Origin: Gemmobacter sp.
GTDB taxonomy: Bacteria > Pseudomonadota > Alphaproteobacteria > Rhodobacterales > Rhodobacteraceae
Direction: 5' to 3'
DNA length: 6,620 nt
NCBI GenBank assembly: GCA_003509785.1
Contig: DOMY01000124.1
Location: 398-7,017, forward strand
Shown: positions 6,070 through 6,620 of the stretch, in pieces
Layout: the number at the start of each line of letters is the position of its first letter
How positions within the stretch are numbered: the stretch's first letter is position 1
Notes under the pieces: model-generated
What the model was told of the DNA's origin: nothing
The model's database searches: none
What the model saw: only the letters and a program-made list of their open reading frames with translations
Made by a program: the position numbers and the translations under genes

Positions 6070-6620
6070 CGGCAAATCCCTCACCGGCCATCCACAGCCC
6101 CAGTTCGGCTGCCGTTTTCGTGCCGCGGGCAAAACCGGGCGAAAGGCGGCCTTCTGACATTACATGAACCACATCCGCCAAACCCATGATTTCATCCAGA
6201 TCTTCGGAAATCAGCAACACCGCGGCGCCGCCATCCCGCGCCGCAATCAGCTGCGATTGCACATAGGCGATGGCGCCGACATCCAGCCCCCGCACCGGCT
6301 GGTTGGCCAGAATGATCTGCGGCCCCGGTTCCAGCACCCGGCCCAGGATCAGCTTCTGCATGTTTCCGCCCGACAGCAGCCGGATGCGCGCCCCCGGCCC
6401 GGGGCAGCGCACGTCGTAGCGCGCGATGATGCCCTCGGCAAACCGCTGCGCCGCGCGCCAGTCGATCAAGCCCCGGCGGCTGAACCCGGGGCGCCAATAG
6501 CCCTCAAGCACGGCGTTTTCGGTCAGTGTGAAATCGGCGATGGTGCCGGTCTTGTGCCGGTCTTCGGGGATGCGGGCAATCCCGGCGGCGATGGCCGCGC
6601 GCGGGGTCCAGCGCACGGGC
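6059..6620 (-). CDS. ABC transporter ATP-binding protein, C-terminal half (partial)
   Basis: The frame is open to the window edge; about 186 C-terminal residues are visible, forming most of the second nucleotide-binding domain of a double-domain ATPase as used by BMP/sugar importers. In order it shows ARIPEDRHKTG, the ABC signature LLSGGNMQK (about 6379-6353), a modified Walker B segment IILANQPVRGLDVGA and the switch region LLISEDLDEIMGLAD. The Walker B Asp-Glu pair is Asn-Gln and the switch His is absent, so this half-site is probably weak in hydrolysis. As far as I know this is usual for the second domain of the family, with hydrolysis carried by the first. Its stop overlaps the start of permease 1 by 11 bases. 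It powers import through the two downstream permeases. Walker A and the first domain lie outside the window. Confidence 0.9.
   Translation of the reverse strand, partial: PVRWTPRAAIAAGIARIPEDRHKTGTIADFTLTENAVLEGYWRPGFSRRGLIDWRAAQRFAEGIIARYDVRCPGPGARIRLLSGGNMQKLILGRVLEPGPQIILANQPVRGLDVGAIAYVQSQLIAARDGGAAVLLISEDLDEIMGLADVVHVMSEGRLSPGFARGTKTAAELGLWMAGEGFADAA

Noticed and set aside
5200..6189. Open frame of 329 codons on the plus strand opposite permease 1
   Set aside because: The translation is dominated by Gln, His, Arg and Pro, a typical antisense shadow of a hydrophobic membrane protein gene.
6314..6359. Walker B Asp-Glu replaced by Asn-Gln in the ATPase
   Set aside because: To my knowledge this is usual for the second nucleotide-binding domain of sugar/nucleoside-type double ATPases, so it is not a novel defect.

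Overview
The window (6,620 bp, GC-rich) looks like a chromosomal segment from an alphaproteobacterium, most likely Rhodobacterales. The evidence is the base composition and codon use, an alphaproteobacterial-type LexA (SOS) box, and tightly overlapping genes of a BMP-type nucleoside/nucleobase ABC transporter. Genus cannot be decided from the sequence alone.

Layout. The left part (1-1077, plus strand) carries the end of one metallo-beta-lactamase-fold (MBL) protein, followed through a TGATG overlap by a second, exported SoxH-like MBL protein whose first metal-binding motif is degenerate. A YeeE/YedE (TsuA-type) sulfur-compound permease converges on it (1081-2139, minus). The two stop codons are three bases apart and a perfect 10-bp inverted repeat covers the permease stop. 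The gap 2140-2416 holds no convincing gene, only an 11-bp inverted repeat and a terminator-like hairpin. Next on the minus strand is a 98-residue protein made of two ungapped 36-residue repeats. Its promoter (TTGAAT, 17 bp, TATATT) contains a GTTC-N7-GTTC LexA box filling the spacer, so this small gene is predicted to be SOS-inducible.

The right part (2806-6620, minus) is one compact operon read right to left: ABC ATPase (C-terminal half only, cut by the window edge), permease 1, permease 2, and a CodA-family deaminase, with overlaps of 11 and 4 bases and a 1-base gap. The deaminase aligns with E. coli CodA at a constant offset of six residues and keeps all metal and catalytic residues. However, the CodA Asp314 position is Cys308, the substitution class known to mark bacterial 5-methylcytosine deaminases. 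The operon therefore probably imports nucleosides or nucleobases and deaminates a cytosine-type base, plausibly 5-methylcytosine to thymine.

The two most useful leads are the predicted 5-methylcytosine deaminase coupled to its own importer, and the SOS-controlled two-repeat small protein just downstream of it.
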